Shown here: in pieces, positions 1-8,810 of the stretch
Layout of the letters: the number at the start of each line of letters is the position of its first letter
Numbering within the stretch: the stretch's first letter is position 1
DNA from: an uncultured Cohaesibacter sp.
GTDB lineage: Bacteria; Pseudomonadota; Alphaproteobacteria; Rhizobiales; Cohaesibacteraceae
Assembly (NCBI RefSeq): GCF_963677725.1
Contig: NZ_OY782507.1
Location: 1,426,001-1,490,000 of the forward strand
DNA: 64,000 nucleotides
Direction: 5' to 3'
Translations under genes and position numbers: made by a program
The notes under the pieces: model-generated
What the model saw: only the letters and a program-made list of their open reading frames with translations
Databases searched by the model: none
What the model was told of the DNA's origin: nothing

Positions 1-782
1 AGCGCTCTGACCGCAGAAAGCGGTGTTCTCAATTGATGGGCGGCATCAGCGGTGACCTGGCGCAGCCCTTCAAGCGTTGCTTCGAGCCGCGCCATGAACT
101 GATTGATCGATCCGACCAGTGTTGCAACCTCCAGGGGAACGTCGACATCAATCGCCGACATATCGGTCGGATTGCGTTGGCGAATGGATGTTTCAATGGC
201 ACGCAGAGGAGAAAAGGAGCTGCGAATGGCCAGACTGATCAGCACCAATCCCAGAATGGTTGCCAGAATCGCGGGAAGCAACGCGAAGGATGCCAAATGC
301 GTCGCCAGTTGATTGCGCGCTTCGCGAGTCTCACCGACAAACACATTGAACCAGCCGCCTCCCCGCCTGCCTTGAAAGAAATGGGCAATTTGCACAACGC
401 GTATCGTCTCGCCGCGATATTCACTGTCGAAAAAGCGGCTTTCATTGAAGGTCAGGGGTGACTGGTCAATCCCCAGAACGGGCGTCCCAGTCACCGTGCT
501 TCCGTCGGGAGCAACAACACGATAGAAAATCCGGTTCTTTCCCGATGTTCCCAGAATCGCAAAAGCGGCATAAGGCAGATCGACCGTCACGCCGGATTCG
601 CCAAAGCTGATGGTCTCCGCAATGGTCATGGCAGCCGCGCCCAGCACCTTGTCATGAGCCTCATCGGAGGCCGTGTTGGAGAGCTGAAGGACAATGAATC
701 CAGAAATCACGCCGACGGCGATCAGGACGAGCATCGCGCTTTTGAGCAGGCGTTTTTGGATCGAGTATCGCACTGAAATCAC
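1..782 (-). CDS. Sensor histidine kinase, TctE-like, partial at left edge
   Basis: Inner-membrane sensor kinase that would phosphorylate the response regulator encoded just upstream. I translated the minus strand from a GTG at 782, which overlaps the regulator stop codon by a few bases. The 260 visible residues show an N-terminal membrane segment (about 13-35), a periplasmic domain of about 125 residues as in the 2CSK_N/TctE group, a second membrane segment (about 163-185), a HAMP-like linker, and the H-box DAAHQLRTP with phospho-acceptor His249. The ATPase domain lies beyond the window. The translational coupling indicates one operon with the regulator. What it senses cannot be read from the sequence; the divergent PhnD-like binding protein is a candidate partner. 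Confidence 0.88.
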   Translation of the reverse strand, partial: MISVRYSIQKRLLKSAMLVLIAVGVISGFIVLQLSNTASDEAHDKVLGAAAMTIAETISFGESGVTVDLPYAAFAILGTSGKNRIFYRVVAPDGSTVTGTPVLGIDQSPLTFNESRFFDSEYRGETIRVVQIAHFFQGRRGGGWFNVFVGETREARNQLATHLASFALLPAILATILGLVLISLAIRSSFSPLRAIETSIRQRNPTDMSAIDVDVPLEVATLVGSINQFMARLEATLEGLRQVTADAAHQLRTPLSAVRA

Positions 783-1456
783 GTCATGTTCGAGGTTTGC
801 AACTGATATCCGACGCCCCGTTGGGTAACGATTTTCACGCTTGATTTTTCAAGCTTTTTTCTCAGGCGCGAAACGAGGAGTTCAACGGCATTGGGAGAAC
901 CAGTTTCATCATATCCAAACAGCTTGGCAACCAGTTGTTCCTTGGAAATGGTCTGGTCTGGCTTTTGCATCAGATATTCCAGTAGCTGCACCTCACGTCC
1001 GCCCAGATCCAAAGGCTTACCATCGCATGAAATCGAGCGTGCCGATTGGTCCAGTATCAGATCACCAACACAAAGCGCCGGGCTGGCACGGCCCTCATTG
1101 CGCCGGGCAATGGCCCGTAGTCTGGCTTCCAGCTCCTCCAGAGCAAAGGGCTTGACCATGTAATCATCAGCCCCCAGATCGAGCATATTGACCTTGTCGC
1201 CAATGTGATCTCTGGCCGTCAAAACGACGATGGGCGTATCGATATTTTCAGCCCGCAGGGAGGCAAGAATTTCGAATCCACTGGCCCCGGGCAAATTGAC
1301 ATCCAGTATGACCGCGTCATAGTCCCCGAACTTGATCATGTCGACGGCTTCGTCACCGCGCGCACAATGTTCCGGCCGATTTCCGCGGGTTTTGAGCCTT
1401 TCACAAATGGCGAAAGCCACATCCTCGGCATCCTCAACGACCAGGATTTTCATCAT
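779..1456 (-). CDS. OmpR-family response regulator, TctD-like
   Basis: DNA-binding response regulator of 225 residues, the family's usual length. The receiver domain (1-118) has the acidic pair Glu8/Asp9, phospho-acceptor Asp52 in LDVNLPG and Lys102 in VKPFA; the C-terminal winged helix (about 130-220) ends with the RGVGYQL motif of OmpR/PhoB regulators. An AGGAGA ribosome site precedes the start, which could be either of two adjacent ATGs. The gene is transcribed away from the PhnD-like gene at 1547, so the 90-base spacer between them probably holds divergent promoters and the regulator's own target. It probably controls the transporter genes downstream of that binding protein, by inference from position. 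Confidence 0.9.
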   Translation of the reverse strand: MMKILVVEDAEDVAFAICERLKTRGNRPEHCARGDEAVDMIKFGDYDAVILDVNLPGASGFEILASLRAENIDTPIVVLTARDHIGDKVNMLDLGADDYMVKPFALEELEARLRAIARRNEGRASPALCVGDLILDQSARSISCDGKPLDLGGREVQLLEYLMQKPDQTISKEQLVAKLFGYDETGSPNAVELLVSRLRKKLEKSSVKIVTQRGVGYQLQTSNMT

Positions 1457-1546
1457 ATTCTCCTTCTGACAGGACTTTGACAGCTACTCTGATGCATAGT
1501 GTTTTCCTAAAGGCCATGCAATTGGCAATCTTGGAGGAGATTGGGA

Positions 1547-2515
1547 GTGGAAGTTCTGCGCAAATTCTGGTGCGGTCTGGGTTTGGTTGCCTATGCTATG
1601 CTTGGCGGGGTCGGCCCTGTGGCTGCGCAAGAGCCATGCACCATCACGTCAGATTTAGCACCTCAGTTCACAGATGCCAACTGTGACCTATTGGCCGACA
1701 TGCCAACAGACCCCAGCCTTCTCAAAGATCCCAAGACCCTCGTGTGGGCCTATACCCCGATTGAAGATGCAGCCATCTACGCGGACTTGTTCAAGCCCTT
1801 TACCCGTCATCTTGCCAAATGTGTTGGCCGCCAGATCGTCTATTATCCGGTGCAATCGGAGATCGCTCAGGTGCGTGCCTTTGCCAATGGCCGTTTGCAC
1901 TTTGCAGGCTTTGCGACAGGTGCCACGGTGGCGGCGGTGAAAACGGCAGGAGCCCATCCTTTCGCTGCCAAGGGCACTGCGGAAGGCATGCGCGGCTATC
2001 ACCTGATTGCCATCGTCAGGGCTGACAGTCCATTTTATTCCCTCAAGGATTTGGCCGGCATGCGCATTGCTCATACAACGGAGCGGTCCAATTCAGGCAA
2101 TCATGCGCCCAAATTCTATTTCGGACAGCATGGGCTGGAACCGGGCAAGGACTATAGCCCGATCATGTCGGGAGGCCATGCGCAATCGATCCTTGGTGTC
2201 CTTGGCGGGGACTATGAAATGGCCGCTGTTGCATCCGATGTCTTTGCCCGAATGGCAGAGCGGGGACGCATCAACAAAGACGATTTTAGGATCCTCTACA
2301 AAAGCCCTCTCTTCCCGACCTCCTCCTTCGCCTTGGCCTATGACTTGAAGCCAAGTCTGGCTGAAAAATTGAAGAGCTGTTTCTTCAATTTCACCTTCCC
2401 GAAGGAAATGTCAAAAGAATTTCAAGGGGATAATAGGTTCATACCGGTTCACTACAAGTCAGATTGGGACGCCGTTCGTACCATTATCACAATGACCAGG
2501 CTCAAACCGGACTAG
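1547..2515 (+). CDS. PhnD-like periplasmic substrate-binding protein
   Basis: Periplasmic binding protein of 322 residues in the phosphate/phosphite/phosphonate-binding (PhnD) group. The N-terminus is a signal peptide (about 1-27, ending AVAAQ-like). The body has the PhnD pattern, with lines such as LVWAYTPIEDAAIYADLF and a central region DLAGMRIAHTTERSNSGN that lies in the ligand-binding zone. I prefer the GTG at 1547 because a GGAGGAG site sits at a normal distance; the TTG at 1541 is too close to it. It is followed by a complete ABC transporter that has its own binding protein, so this copy may act as an accessory sensor for the divergent two-component system, as AioX-type proteins do. The ligand is unknown. 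Confidence 0.78.
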   Translation: MEVLRKFWCGLGLVAYAMLGGVGPVAAQEPCTITSDLAPQFTDANCDLLADMPTDPSLLKDPKTLVWAYTPIEDAAIYADLFKPFTRHLAKCVGRQIVYYPVQSEIAQVRAFANGRLHFAGFATGATVAAVKTAGAHPFAAKGTAEGMRGYHLIAIVRADSPFYSLKDLAGMRIAHTTERSNSGNHAPKFYFGQHGLEPGKDYSPIMSGGHAQSILGVLGGDYEMAAVASDVFARMAERGRINKDDFRILYKSPLFPTSSFALAYDLKPSLAEKLKSCFFNFTFPKEMSKEFQGDNRFIPVHYKSDWDAVRTIITMTRLKPD

Positions 2516-2598
2516 CCCTTTTTTCACCCCGACACCTGAATTCAACAGCGCTTTGCCAGCGCTGAACGCTACCGCTCACTCTTTTTGAGGAAAATACC

Positions 2599-4434
2599 GT
2601 GTCAGCAATCAACGCGAATAGTGCAAAATCTGGGAGGTTTGCGCGCAAAGCCAAACGCCTTTGGTACAATTCACGCAACTGGGCGGCCGATCCGACGGCA
2701 ACGCTTGGTCTGCTCCTCACCATCGTTGCGGCCTATTTCATTCTGGCGCCTGTCCTGCTCATGCTATGGGATGCCATCACGGTCGACTTTGCCGATCAGG
2801 TGCGCACTGGCCTGCCCGAAGGCGCATTCACCACTTACTATATCGAACGCGCCCTTTTCTCCCGGATCTCCAAATATATTTTCTGGATTCCGCTTGGCAA
2901 CACCGCCCTGATTTCCCTCATCGTGATTTGTTCAACCCTGCTGATTGGCGGCTTGCTGGGTTGGCTGGTCAGTCGCACGGATTTACTGGGGCGGCGCTGG
3001 TTCTCGACCGCGCTGATCGTGCCCTATATGGTTCCGTCCTGGACCTTCGCCCTTGCCTGGATGACGATCTTCAAGAACCGGACCATGGGCGGACTGCCGG
3101 GTTGGTTTGAAAGCCTTGGCGTCACGCCGCCCAACTGGCTGGCCTACGGCTTCCTTCCCATTGCGGTCATTCTGTCGCTTCACTATGTGCCCTTTGTCAT
3201 TCTTCTGGTGGGCAATGCGCTGCGCCAGTTTGACAGCCAGATGGAGGAGTCCGCGCGCACCCTTGGGGCCAGCCCGCTGGTTGTCGCCCGGAAGATCATT
3301 TTCCCCTTGTTGCGACCATCGATCATTTCAGCATCCACGCTGGTCTTTGCCAAATGTCTGGGGGATGTGGGTGTCACCTACATTATCGGCGCACCGGTCA
3401 AACTCGATTTGCTGGCGACCTCCCTGCTTCGGACCATCTCGACCGGCCAAAGCGGCATGTCGGCCATCATTGCCGGTGCCATCGTCATTCTCGGGGCAAC
3501 ATCGGTGTTGATCGACATGAAGCTGCTCAAGGCGGCCCAACGCTTTGTCACGATTGGCTCGAAGGGATCGCTGCATCGAACCACAGAACTGGGCAAATGG
3601 AAGTGGCCAGCCTTTGGCTTTGCAAGCGGCTTTGTGTTCGTCGGTGCCGTCGTGCCGATGGCGGCCTTGTTCCTGACAACAGTCATGCGCATGCCGGGGG
3701 TTTTCACCCGGGAGAATTTCACGCTTGATTTCTGGATTGGCAGAGACCTGCTGACCACAGCCTTGCCGCAGGGGATTCTGATCACGCCAGCCTTCTGGAT
3801 GGCGGCATGGAACACCGTGTGGATGGTTGGTCTGGCTTCGATCGGGGCCGGTTTGCTCGGTCTGTTGGTGGGCTACATCGTCGCCCGCTCGCCGCTGCGC
3901 ATTCTGGGGTCCTTTCTCAAGCAGGTTACATTCCTTCCCTATCTCGTGCCCGGCATCGCCTTTGCAGCGGCTTATCTGTCCATGTTTGCGGTCCCGCGCG
4001 GACCAATCCCGTCCTTCTATGGCACCGGGTACATTCTCGTGGTTGCCCTTTTGGCAAGCCAGATGCCGTTTGCCTCGCGCTCTGGCATCGCGGCGATGAT
4101 GCAGATGGGCAAGGACCCGGAGGAAGCCGCCCGCATCACCGGGGCCGGTTGGTGGCGTCGTGCGATCTCCATCGTTCTGCCAATTCATCGCGGCGCACTG
4201 GTTTCCGGGATCCTGTTGCCCTTCATCTCGGGCATCAAGGGACTCAGTCTGGTGATCCTGCTTGCCGTTCCCGGCACGGACCTTCTCACAACCTATGCCG
4301 TGCGCCTTGTCGACTTCGGCTACACCCAAGCGGCCAATGCCGTTTCGATCATGATCTGCATCGTTGCCTTTGTCGGCACATGGATCGGCCAGAAGGTCGG
4401 CAAGAGCAACTTAGCCAGTGGCATTGGAGGATAA
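2599..4434 (+). CDS. Fused ABC permease, AfuB/FbpB type
   Basis: Inner-membrane permease of 611 residues with two permease domains in one chain, as in the ferric-iron (FbpB/SfuB), hexose-phosphate (AfuB) and 2-aminoethylphosphonate transporters. Two EAA loops are visible: EESARTLGASPLVVARKII near residue 215 and EEAARITGAGWWRRAISIV near 510, each followed by the usual proline-rich membrane return. The GTG start has TTGAGG upstream at a suitable distance. It is the first gene of a permease-ATPase-binding protein unit; the ATPase start lies 4 bases after its stop. Substrate cannot be decided: iron, a sugar phosphate or a phosphonate are all possible in this family. Confidence 0.87.
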   Translation: MSAINANSAKSGRFARKAKRLWYNSRNWAADPTATLGLLLTIVAAYFILAPVLLMLWDAITVDFADQVRTGLPEGAFTTYYIERALFSRISKYIFWIPLGNTALISLIVICSTLLIGGLLGWLVSRTDLLGRRWFSTALIVPYMVPSWTFALAWMTIFKNRTMGGLPGWFESLGVTPPNWLAYGFLPIAVILSLHYVPFVILLVGNALRQFDSQMEESARTLGASPLVVARKIIFPLLRPSIISASTLVFAKCLGDVGVTYIIGAPVKLDLLATSLLRTISTGQSGMSAIIAGAIVILGATSVLIDMKLLKAAQRFVTIGSKGSLHRTTELGKWKWPAFGFASGFVFVGAVVPMAALFLTTVMRMPGVFTRENFTLDFWIGRDLLTTALPQGILITPAFWMAAWNTVWMVGLASIGAGLLGLLVGYIVARSPLRILGSFLKQVTFLPYLVPGIAFAAAYLSMFAVPRGPIPSFYGTGYILVVALLASQMPFASRSGIAAMMQMGKDPEEAARITGAGWWRRAISIVLPIHRGALVSGILLPFISGIKGLSLVILLAVPGTDLLTTYAVRLVDFGYTQAANAVSIMICIVAFVGTWIGQKVGKSNLASGIGG

Positions 4435-4438
4435 TCAT

Positions 4439-5542
4439 ATGACCAACATCAACATTCAAAATGCCAACAAGGCCTACAGCAAGGGCGGCCCTTTGGCCGT
4501 GGCAGATCTGAGCCTTGATATTCCCAGTTCCGAGTTTCTTTGCCTTCTTGGCCCTTCGGGCTGTGGCAAGTCGACGACTTTGCGCATGATCGCCGGTCTT
4601 GAAAATCTGACATCCGGTCAGATCCAGATTGGAGATCGGGTTGTTGATGCGACCGAGGATGGCATTTTTGTCCCTGCCGAAAAGCGCAATCTGGGCATGG
4701 TTTTCCAGAATTATGCCCTCTGGCCCCATATGTCCATTCAGGAGAATATCGAGTTCGGCCTGAAGATCAAAAAGGTCGCGGCAGCCGAGCGCCGGGCAAT
4801 TGTCGATAAGGTGCTAAAAACACTCGGCATCTATCAATTCAAGGACCGCTACCCTTCCGAAGTCTCAGGTGGTCAGCAGCAGCGCGTCGCCCTTGCCAGA
4901 ATGATCGCTGTCAGCCCGGATGTAATCCTGCTGGACGAGCCCCTGTCAAACCTTGATGCCAAACTGCGGCTTGATATGCGCGCCGAGTTGAAGCGCATCC
5001 ATACTGAACTCGGCTCGACCTTCATCTTCGTTACCCACGACCAATGGGAAGCCATGACGTTGGCCACCACCATTGCCGTTATGAATGAGGGGCGATTGCA
5101 GCAGGTGGGACCACCGGCGGACATTTATGATCGTCCTGCCAACCGGTTCGTCGCCGAGTTTGTCGGCACCCTGCCAATCAACATTCTCGAACGCTCGGAT
5201 CTCGACAGCAACAAAAGGCTGGATGACTGGATCAAGACCATCTGGGCGGATGCGTCGCTTGATGCAGCCAAAGTCGGCTCTGTTGGCATTCGGCCAGAAA
5301 CCATCGAGCTTTTCGCCCAAGGCATCGCAGTCCCGGACACGCTTGAGGCCTGTTCAGCCAAGGTCATGGATCTGGTTCCCACCGGGGGCAACTGGATTGT
5401 CGAGTTGAACATCGAAGGCACGCGCCTGTTCGCCTTGAAGCGTCAGGTGGATGACCTGGCGGTCGATGCCAGCGTTCAGATGGCGATCAGTCTGCGCGAT
5501 CTGCACATTTTCGATACCAGCGGTGACCGGATCACCGCTTGA
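4439..5542 (+). CDS. ABC transporter ATPase, FbpC/PotA-type
   Basis: Cytoplasmic ATPase of 367 residues that energises the neighbouring fused permease. It has Walker [11 protein letters not shown]-loop FQNYALWPH, signature SGGQQQR, Walker [13 protein letters not shown] and the switch His in FVTHDQ, followed by a TOBE-like C-terminal domain (about 240-367). The ATG at 4439 is chosen because GGAGG lies 8 bases before it; an earlier ATG at 4418 lies inside the permease gene. It is the middle gene of a three-gene unit. ATPases of this type serve iron, polyamine and phosphonate importers alike, so it does not fix the substrate. Confidence 0.9.
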   Translation: MTNINIQNANKAYSKGGPLAVADLSLDIPSSEFLCLLGPSGCGKSTTLRMIAGLENLTSGQIQIGDRVVDATEDGIFVPAEKRNLGMVFQNYALWPHMSIQENIEFGLKIKKVAAAERRAIVDKVLKTLGIYQFKDRYPSEVSGGQQQRVALARMIAVSPDVILLDEPLSNLDAKLRLDMRAELKRIHTELGSTFIFVTHDQWEAMTLATTIAVMNEGRLQQVGPPADIYDRPANRFVAEFVGTLPINILERSDLDSNKRLDDWIKTIWADASLDAAKVGSVGIRPETIELFAQGIAVPDTLEACSAKVMDLVPTGGNWIVELNIEGTRLFALKRQVDDLAVDASVQMAISLRDLHIFDTSGDRITA

Positions 5543-5578
5543 AACCCATCCATACATGTCAAAACTAGGAGGAAAGAC

Positions 5579-6721
5579 ATGACTGTTCGTATGAAAAAAA
5601 CACGCAAGGCGGGATTGGCTCTCGCGCTGTTGTGCGGGACCGTGGCCAGTTTGCCAGCCATGGCGGCTGAGCTGGGTATCTCGGACGAGAATTTCTCGCT
5701 GGAGGCATTGATTGAGGCGGCTCGCAAGGAACCACCCATCGTGGTCGTCGATGCAACCGGCAAAATCAAGACCATGGCAAAGAACTTCTCGGAGCTTTAT
5801 GGCCTTGAAGCCACCGGCGTGAAACTGGGTGGGCAGGAGCAGGAACTCATCCTGCAACGCGAGTTTGCCGCAAAAAACGTCACCCATGATGTTTTCAACA
5901 TGAGCAACCTGCCATCGGTGACCTCTCAGCTGCTCGTCAATGGGGCGGGCGTGAGCTGGATGCCACCCGATCAGCTGGAAACCACGCCCAAAAACTATCA
6001 AAAACCAGCCATCACCAGCCTCAACCCTTGGGTCTGGGCCTACAATACCGAGAAATATGGCGACAGCTGCCCGATCCAGAATATCTGGCAATTGACGGAT
6101 CCAGAATGGAAAGGCCGGGTCAGCATCCCCGATCCGCTGCTACGCAACGAGACCATGTTCTGGTTCAACCAGATCGAAACCAATCATGATGACAAGATGG
6201 CCGAAGCCTATCGGGCGCACTTCAATGAAGACCTGCCCAAGGACGCGGAAAGCGCCACCAGTGAGTGGGTCAAACGCTTTGCCGCCAATCAGCCCAATGT
6301 CACACGCAAGGACAGCGAAGTGGGTCCGGTCGTCGGATCACCCGGCCTTAAAGACCCGCATTTCGGTTTTCTCAGCGCCGCAATCTTCCGCAAGAAGTAT
6401 GGCTACCAGATGGCTATCTGCGATGGCATGAAGCCATGGGCCGGACAGTTGACGCCGCGAGTGGCGGTCATAGCCACAGGCACTGACAGTCCAAACGCCG
6501 CCAAACTTTTTGTGCATTATATGATGCGCGGGGAAGGCATGGGACCACAATTGATTGACGGCAAGATGGCCACCAACATCAACACCAAAATGCCAGCAGA
6601 AGAAGGCTCCGGTGTCGCGAAGTTTGTTGACCAACTGCATGTGACCAATTCGGAGACGACGGATCAGGACTTTGCCAGATTGCAATATTGGCAGGATCTC
6701 TGGACAATCCATTCTCGCTAA
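5579..6721 (+). CDS. Periplasmic binding protein, AfuA/FbpA-like
   Basis: Extracytoplasmic solute-binding protein of 380 residues for the preceding permease and ATPase. It has a signal peptide (about 1-29, ending SLPAMAAE) and the extracellular solute-binding fold, with stretches such as NPWVWAYNTEKYG and ELTDPEWKGR-like WQLTDPEWKGRVSIPDP that recur in the iron/2-AEP binding group. The Tyr pair that binds ferric iron in FbpA is not clearly present, so a non-iron ligand is reasonable. A strong AGGAGG site precedes the ATG. The gene ends at a hairpin shared with the convergent asnC gene. Confidence 0.82.
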   Translation: MTVRMKKTRKAGLALALLCGTVASLPAMAAELGISDENFSLEALIEAARKEPPIVVVDATGKIKTMAKNFSELYGLEATGVKLGGQEQELILQREFAAKNVTHDVFNMSNLPSVTSQLLVNGAGVSWMPPDQLETTPKNYQKPAITSLNPWVWAYNTEKYGDSCPIQNIWQLTDPEWKGRVSIPDPLLRNETMFWFNQIETNHDDKMAEAYRAHFNEDLPKDAESATSEWVKRFAANQPNVTRKDSEVGPVVGSPGLKDPHFGFLSAAIFRKKYGYQMAICDGMKPWAGQLTPRVAVIATGTDSPNAAKLFVHYMMRGEGMGPQLIDGKMATNINTKMPAEEGSGVAKFVDQLHVTNSETTDQDFARLQYWQDLWTIHSR

Positions 6722-6729
6722 AAACACAA

Positions 6730-6753
6730 CGGCCCGGTTCCAGAACCGGGCCG
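6730..6753 (-). terminator. Hairpin between convergent genes
   Basis: An 11-base-pair perfect stem (CGGCCCGGTTC against GAACCGGGCCG) lies between the converging binding-protein and asnC genes. On the minus strand it is followed by a T-rich stretch, so it most likely terminates asnC; it may act on both strands. Confidence 0.75.
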
Positions 6754-6779
6754 CCATATGATCAAGCCATTGGTGTGCT

Positions 6780-7271
6780 TCACCCCTTAAACAGCTTGTC
6801 CAACGGCAGCGCGGCTGTGCTCTTGACCGGTTTGGTGACAACATAGGTGAAGTAACGACGCAATCCGATGTTGGCCTCCAACATGTGATCAATCAGCCGC
6901 TGATAGTGATCCACATCCTTGGTGACGATTTTCAGGATATAATCAAGGCCGCCGCCGACGGCCCAGCATTCGAGAATTTCGGGATAGGATTGCACGGCCT
7001 CTTCGAAACGATCGAAATCTTCTGCCCGATGGCTATCCAACTCCACCTCGACCAGAATGATCGAAAGCGCGCCGAATGCCTTGAGCGACAGGCGCGCTTC
7101 GTAGCTTTCGATGATGCCTGCCTGTTCGAGACGCTTGAGCCGCTCCCAACAGGGTGTCGGGGACAGATTGACCCGTTGGGCCAATGCAGCCTTGGTTATG
7201 CGCCCTTCGGTTTGCAGGATCTTGAGAATGGCGATATCACGATCATCCAGTTTCAATCCCAATATGGTCAT
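6780..7271 (-). CDS. asnC: Lrp/AsnC-family regulator of the ectoine locus
   Basis: DNA-binding regulator of 163 residues: an N-terminal winged helix (about 6-60, LDDRDIAILKILQTEGRIT) and the ligand-binding RAM domain (about 70-150, containing CWAVGGGLDYILKIV). The ATG at 7271 has GGAGAGCAGGA before it; the longer reading from 7313 lacks a site. In known ectoine-degradation clusters an AsnC/DoeX regulator responds to pathway intermediates such as diaminobutyrate. Here it is the last gene, and a strong terminator stands between the transaminase gene and it, so it is probably transcribed on its own. Assignment to this pathway rests on location. Confidence 0.85.
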   Translation of the reverse strand: MTILGLKLDDRDIAILKILQTEGRITKAALAQRVNLSPTPCWERLKRLEQAGIIESYEARLSLKAFGALSIILVEVELDSHRAEDFDRFEEAVQSYPEILECWAVGGGLDYILKIVTKDVDHYQRLIDHMLEANIGLRRYFTYVVTKPVKSTAALPLDKLFKG

Positions 7272-7330
7272 AATCCTGCTCTCCACACACTGTTTGTCCG
7301 TCATGCCTAGCATGACAGGGCGGAAATAAA

Positions 7331-7357
7331 AATGGCGGGCCGATGGGGCCCGCCATT
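7331..7357 (-). terminator. Strong terminator after the ectoine operon
   Basis: An 11-base-pair perfect stem (AATGGCGGGCC against GGCCCGCCATT, loop GATGG) begins 18 bases after the transaminase stop, and on the minus strand it is followed by TTTTTATTT. It has the form of a rho-independent terminator and separates the catabolic operon from asnC. Confidence 0.85.
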
Positions 7358-7375
7358 GATCTTTGCTGATCTGCC

Positions 7376-8755
7376 CTAGAGCTTGGCAGCAACCGTCTCG
7401 ATGGCGTCCTTGGTTGCGGCAATCACGATGTCGGCTTCTTCACGGGTCATGCAAAGTGGTGGTGCATAGCCCAGAATATCGCCCTGAGGCATCGCGCGTC
7501 CGATGATCTTATGACGTTCCAAGAGCGCGCCGACAATCTGGTAGCCAACTTTGTCTGCCGGATCGAAGAAAGTTCGGCTGTCCTTGTCCTTGACGAACTC
7601 CACCGCCGCCATGATGCCTTCCCCACGCACGTCCCCTACAATGGACAGATCGCCAACAGCCTCTTTCAAACCGTTGACAAAATAGGCACCTGTTTCCCGG
7701 GCATTGTCGATCAGGTTCAGCTCATCAATAAGCTTGAGGTTGGCGACGCCCGCAGCCGCACCGATCGGATGGGCGGAATAGGTCCAGCCATGACCGATGG
7801 CGCCGAATTTGTCAGTGCCCTGTTCGAGAACTGACCAGACCTTGTCGGCGATGATAGAGCCGGATAATGGGGCATAGGCCGAGGTCAGACCCTTGGCGAT
7901 GGTCATGATATCTGGCTTGAGACCATAATGATCCGAGCCGAACATCGAACCCAGACGACCAAAACCGGTGATCACCTCGTCGACAATCAGCAAGATATCG
8001 TATTTATCAAGCACGGCCTGAATGGCGTCCCAATATCCCGCAGGGGGCGGCACGATGCCACCGGTGCCAAGGACCGGCTCGCCGATGAAGGCGGCAACGG
8101 TGTCGGGCCCTTCTTTCTGGATCAGTGCATCGAGATTGTCTGCACACTGCTTGACGAAATCGGCTTCCGACTGGCCCAGATCCGCGCGATGGAAATAGTA
8201 GGGCGCATCCGTATGCACCACATAGGGAAGCGGCAGATCGAACTGATTATGGAAGACTTCAAGGCCGGTCAGCGACCCGGTCATCAGGCCTGACCCGTGA
8301 TATCCGCGCCAGCGGGAAATAATCTTCTTCTTTTCAGGACGACCAAGCACGTTGTTGTAATACCAGACGAGCTTGATGTTGGTTTCGTTGGCATCCGAAC
8401 CGGACAGGCCGAAATAGACCTTGGACATGTGATCGGGTGCGCGGTCAAGGATCATTTTGGCCAGCGTTATGTTGGCTTCGGTTCCGTGTCCGACATAGGA
8501 GTGATAATAGGCCAGTTCCTTGGCCTGCGTGGCGATCGCATCGGCAATTTCCGGGCGACCATAGCCGATATTGACACAATAGAGACCGGCAAAGGCATCA
8601 AGCAGCTTGTTGCCTTCACGGTCCTCGATATAGACGCCCTTGCCACCGGTCACGATGCGGTTGTTCAGCTCACCGCGTGCAAATTGTCCCAGAGGTGTCG
8701 ACGGGTGGAAAAAGTTTTCCCGGTCCCACTGAGCCAATTGATCATTCTGTAGCAT
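7376..8755 (-). CDS. doeD: Class III transaminase, diaminobutyrate degradation (DoeD/Atf)
   Basis: PLP-dependent class III aminotransferase of 459 residues. It should move the amino group of L-2,4-diaminobutyrate, giving aspartate semialdehyde in ectoine breakdown. Visible features are the cofactor aspartate Asp259 in IVDEVITGFGR, the Schiff-base lysine Lys288 in IAKGLTSAYAP, and GLSGSDANETNIKL around 116-129, which holds the phosphate-binding turn. The ATG at 8755 has AGGAGA at normal spacing; the earlier start at 8884 runs into the dehydrogenase gene. It is the last structural gene of the operon. The overall pattern is also that of omega-amino acid:pyruvate transaminases, so the exact substrate comes from context. 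Confidence 0.85.
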   Translation of the reverse strand: MLQNDQLAQWDRENFFHPSTPLGQFARGELNNRIVTGGKGVYIEDREGNKLLDAFAGLYCVNIGYGRPEIADAIATQAKELAYYHSYVGHGTEANITLAKMILDRAPDHMSKVYFGLSGSDANETNIKLVWYYNNVLGRPEKKKIISRWRGYHGSGLMTGSLTGLEVFHNQFDLPLPYVVHTDAPYYFHRADLGQSEADFVKQCADNLDALIQKEGPDTVAAFIGEPVLGTGGIVPPPAGYWDAIQAVLDKYDILLIVDEVITGFGRLGSMFGSDHYGLKPDIMTIAKGLTSAYAPLSGSIIADKVWSVLEQGTDKFGAIGHGWTYSAHPIGAAAGVANLKLIDELNLIDNARETGAYFVNGLKEAVGDLSIVGDVRGEGIMAAVEFVKDKDSRTFFDPADKVGYQIVGALLERHKIIGRAMPQGDILGYAPPLCMTREEADIVIAATKDAIETVAAKL

Positions 8756-8810
8756 ATCTTTCTCCTGAGATTTTAGCGCCCTTGGACGCAGGTTCGGATC
8801 GTCGCGGCTC

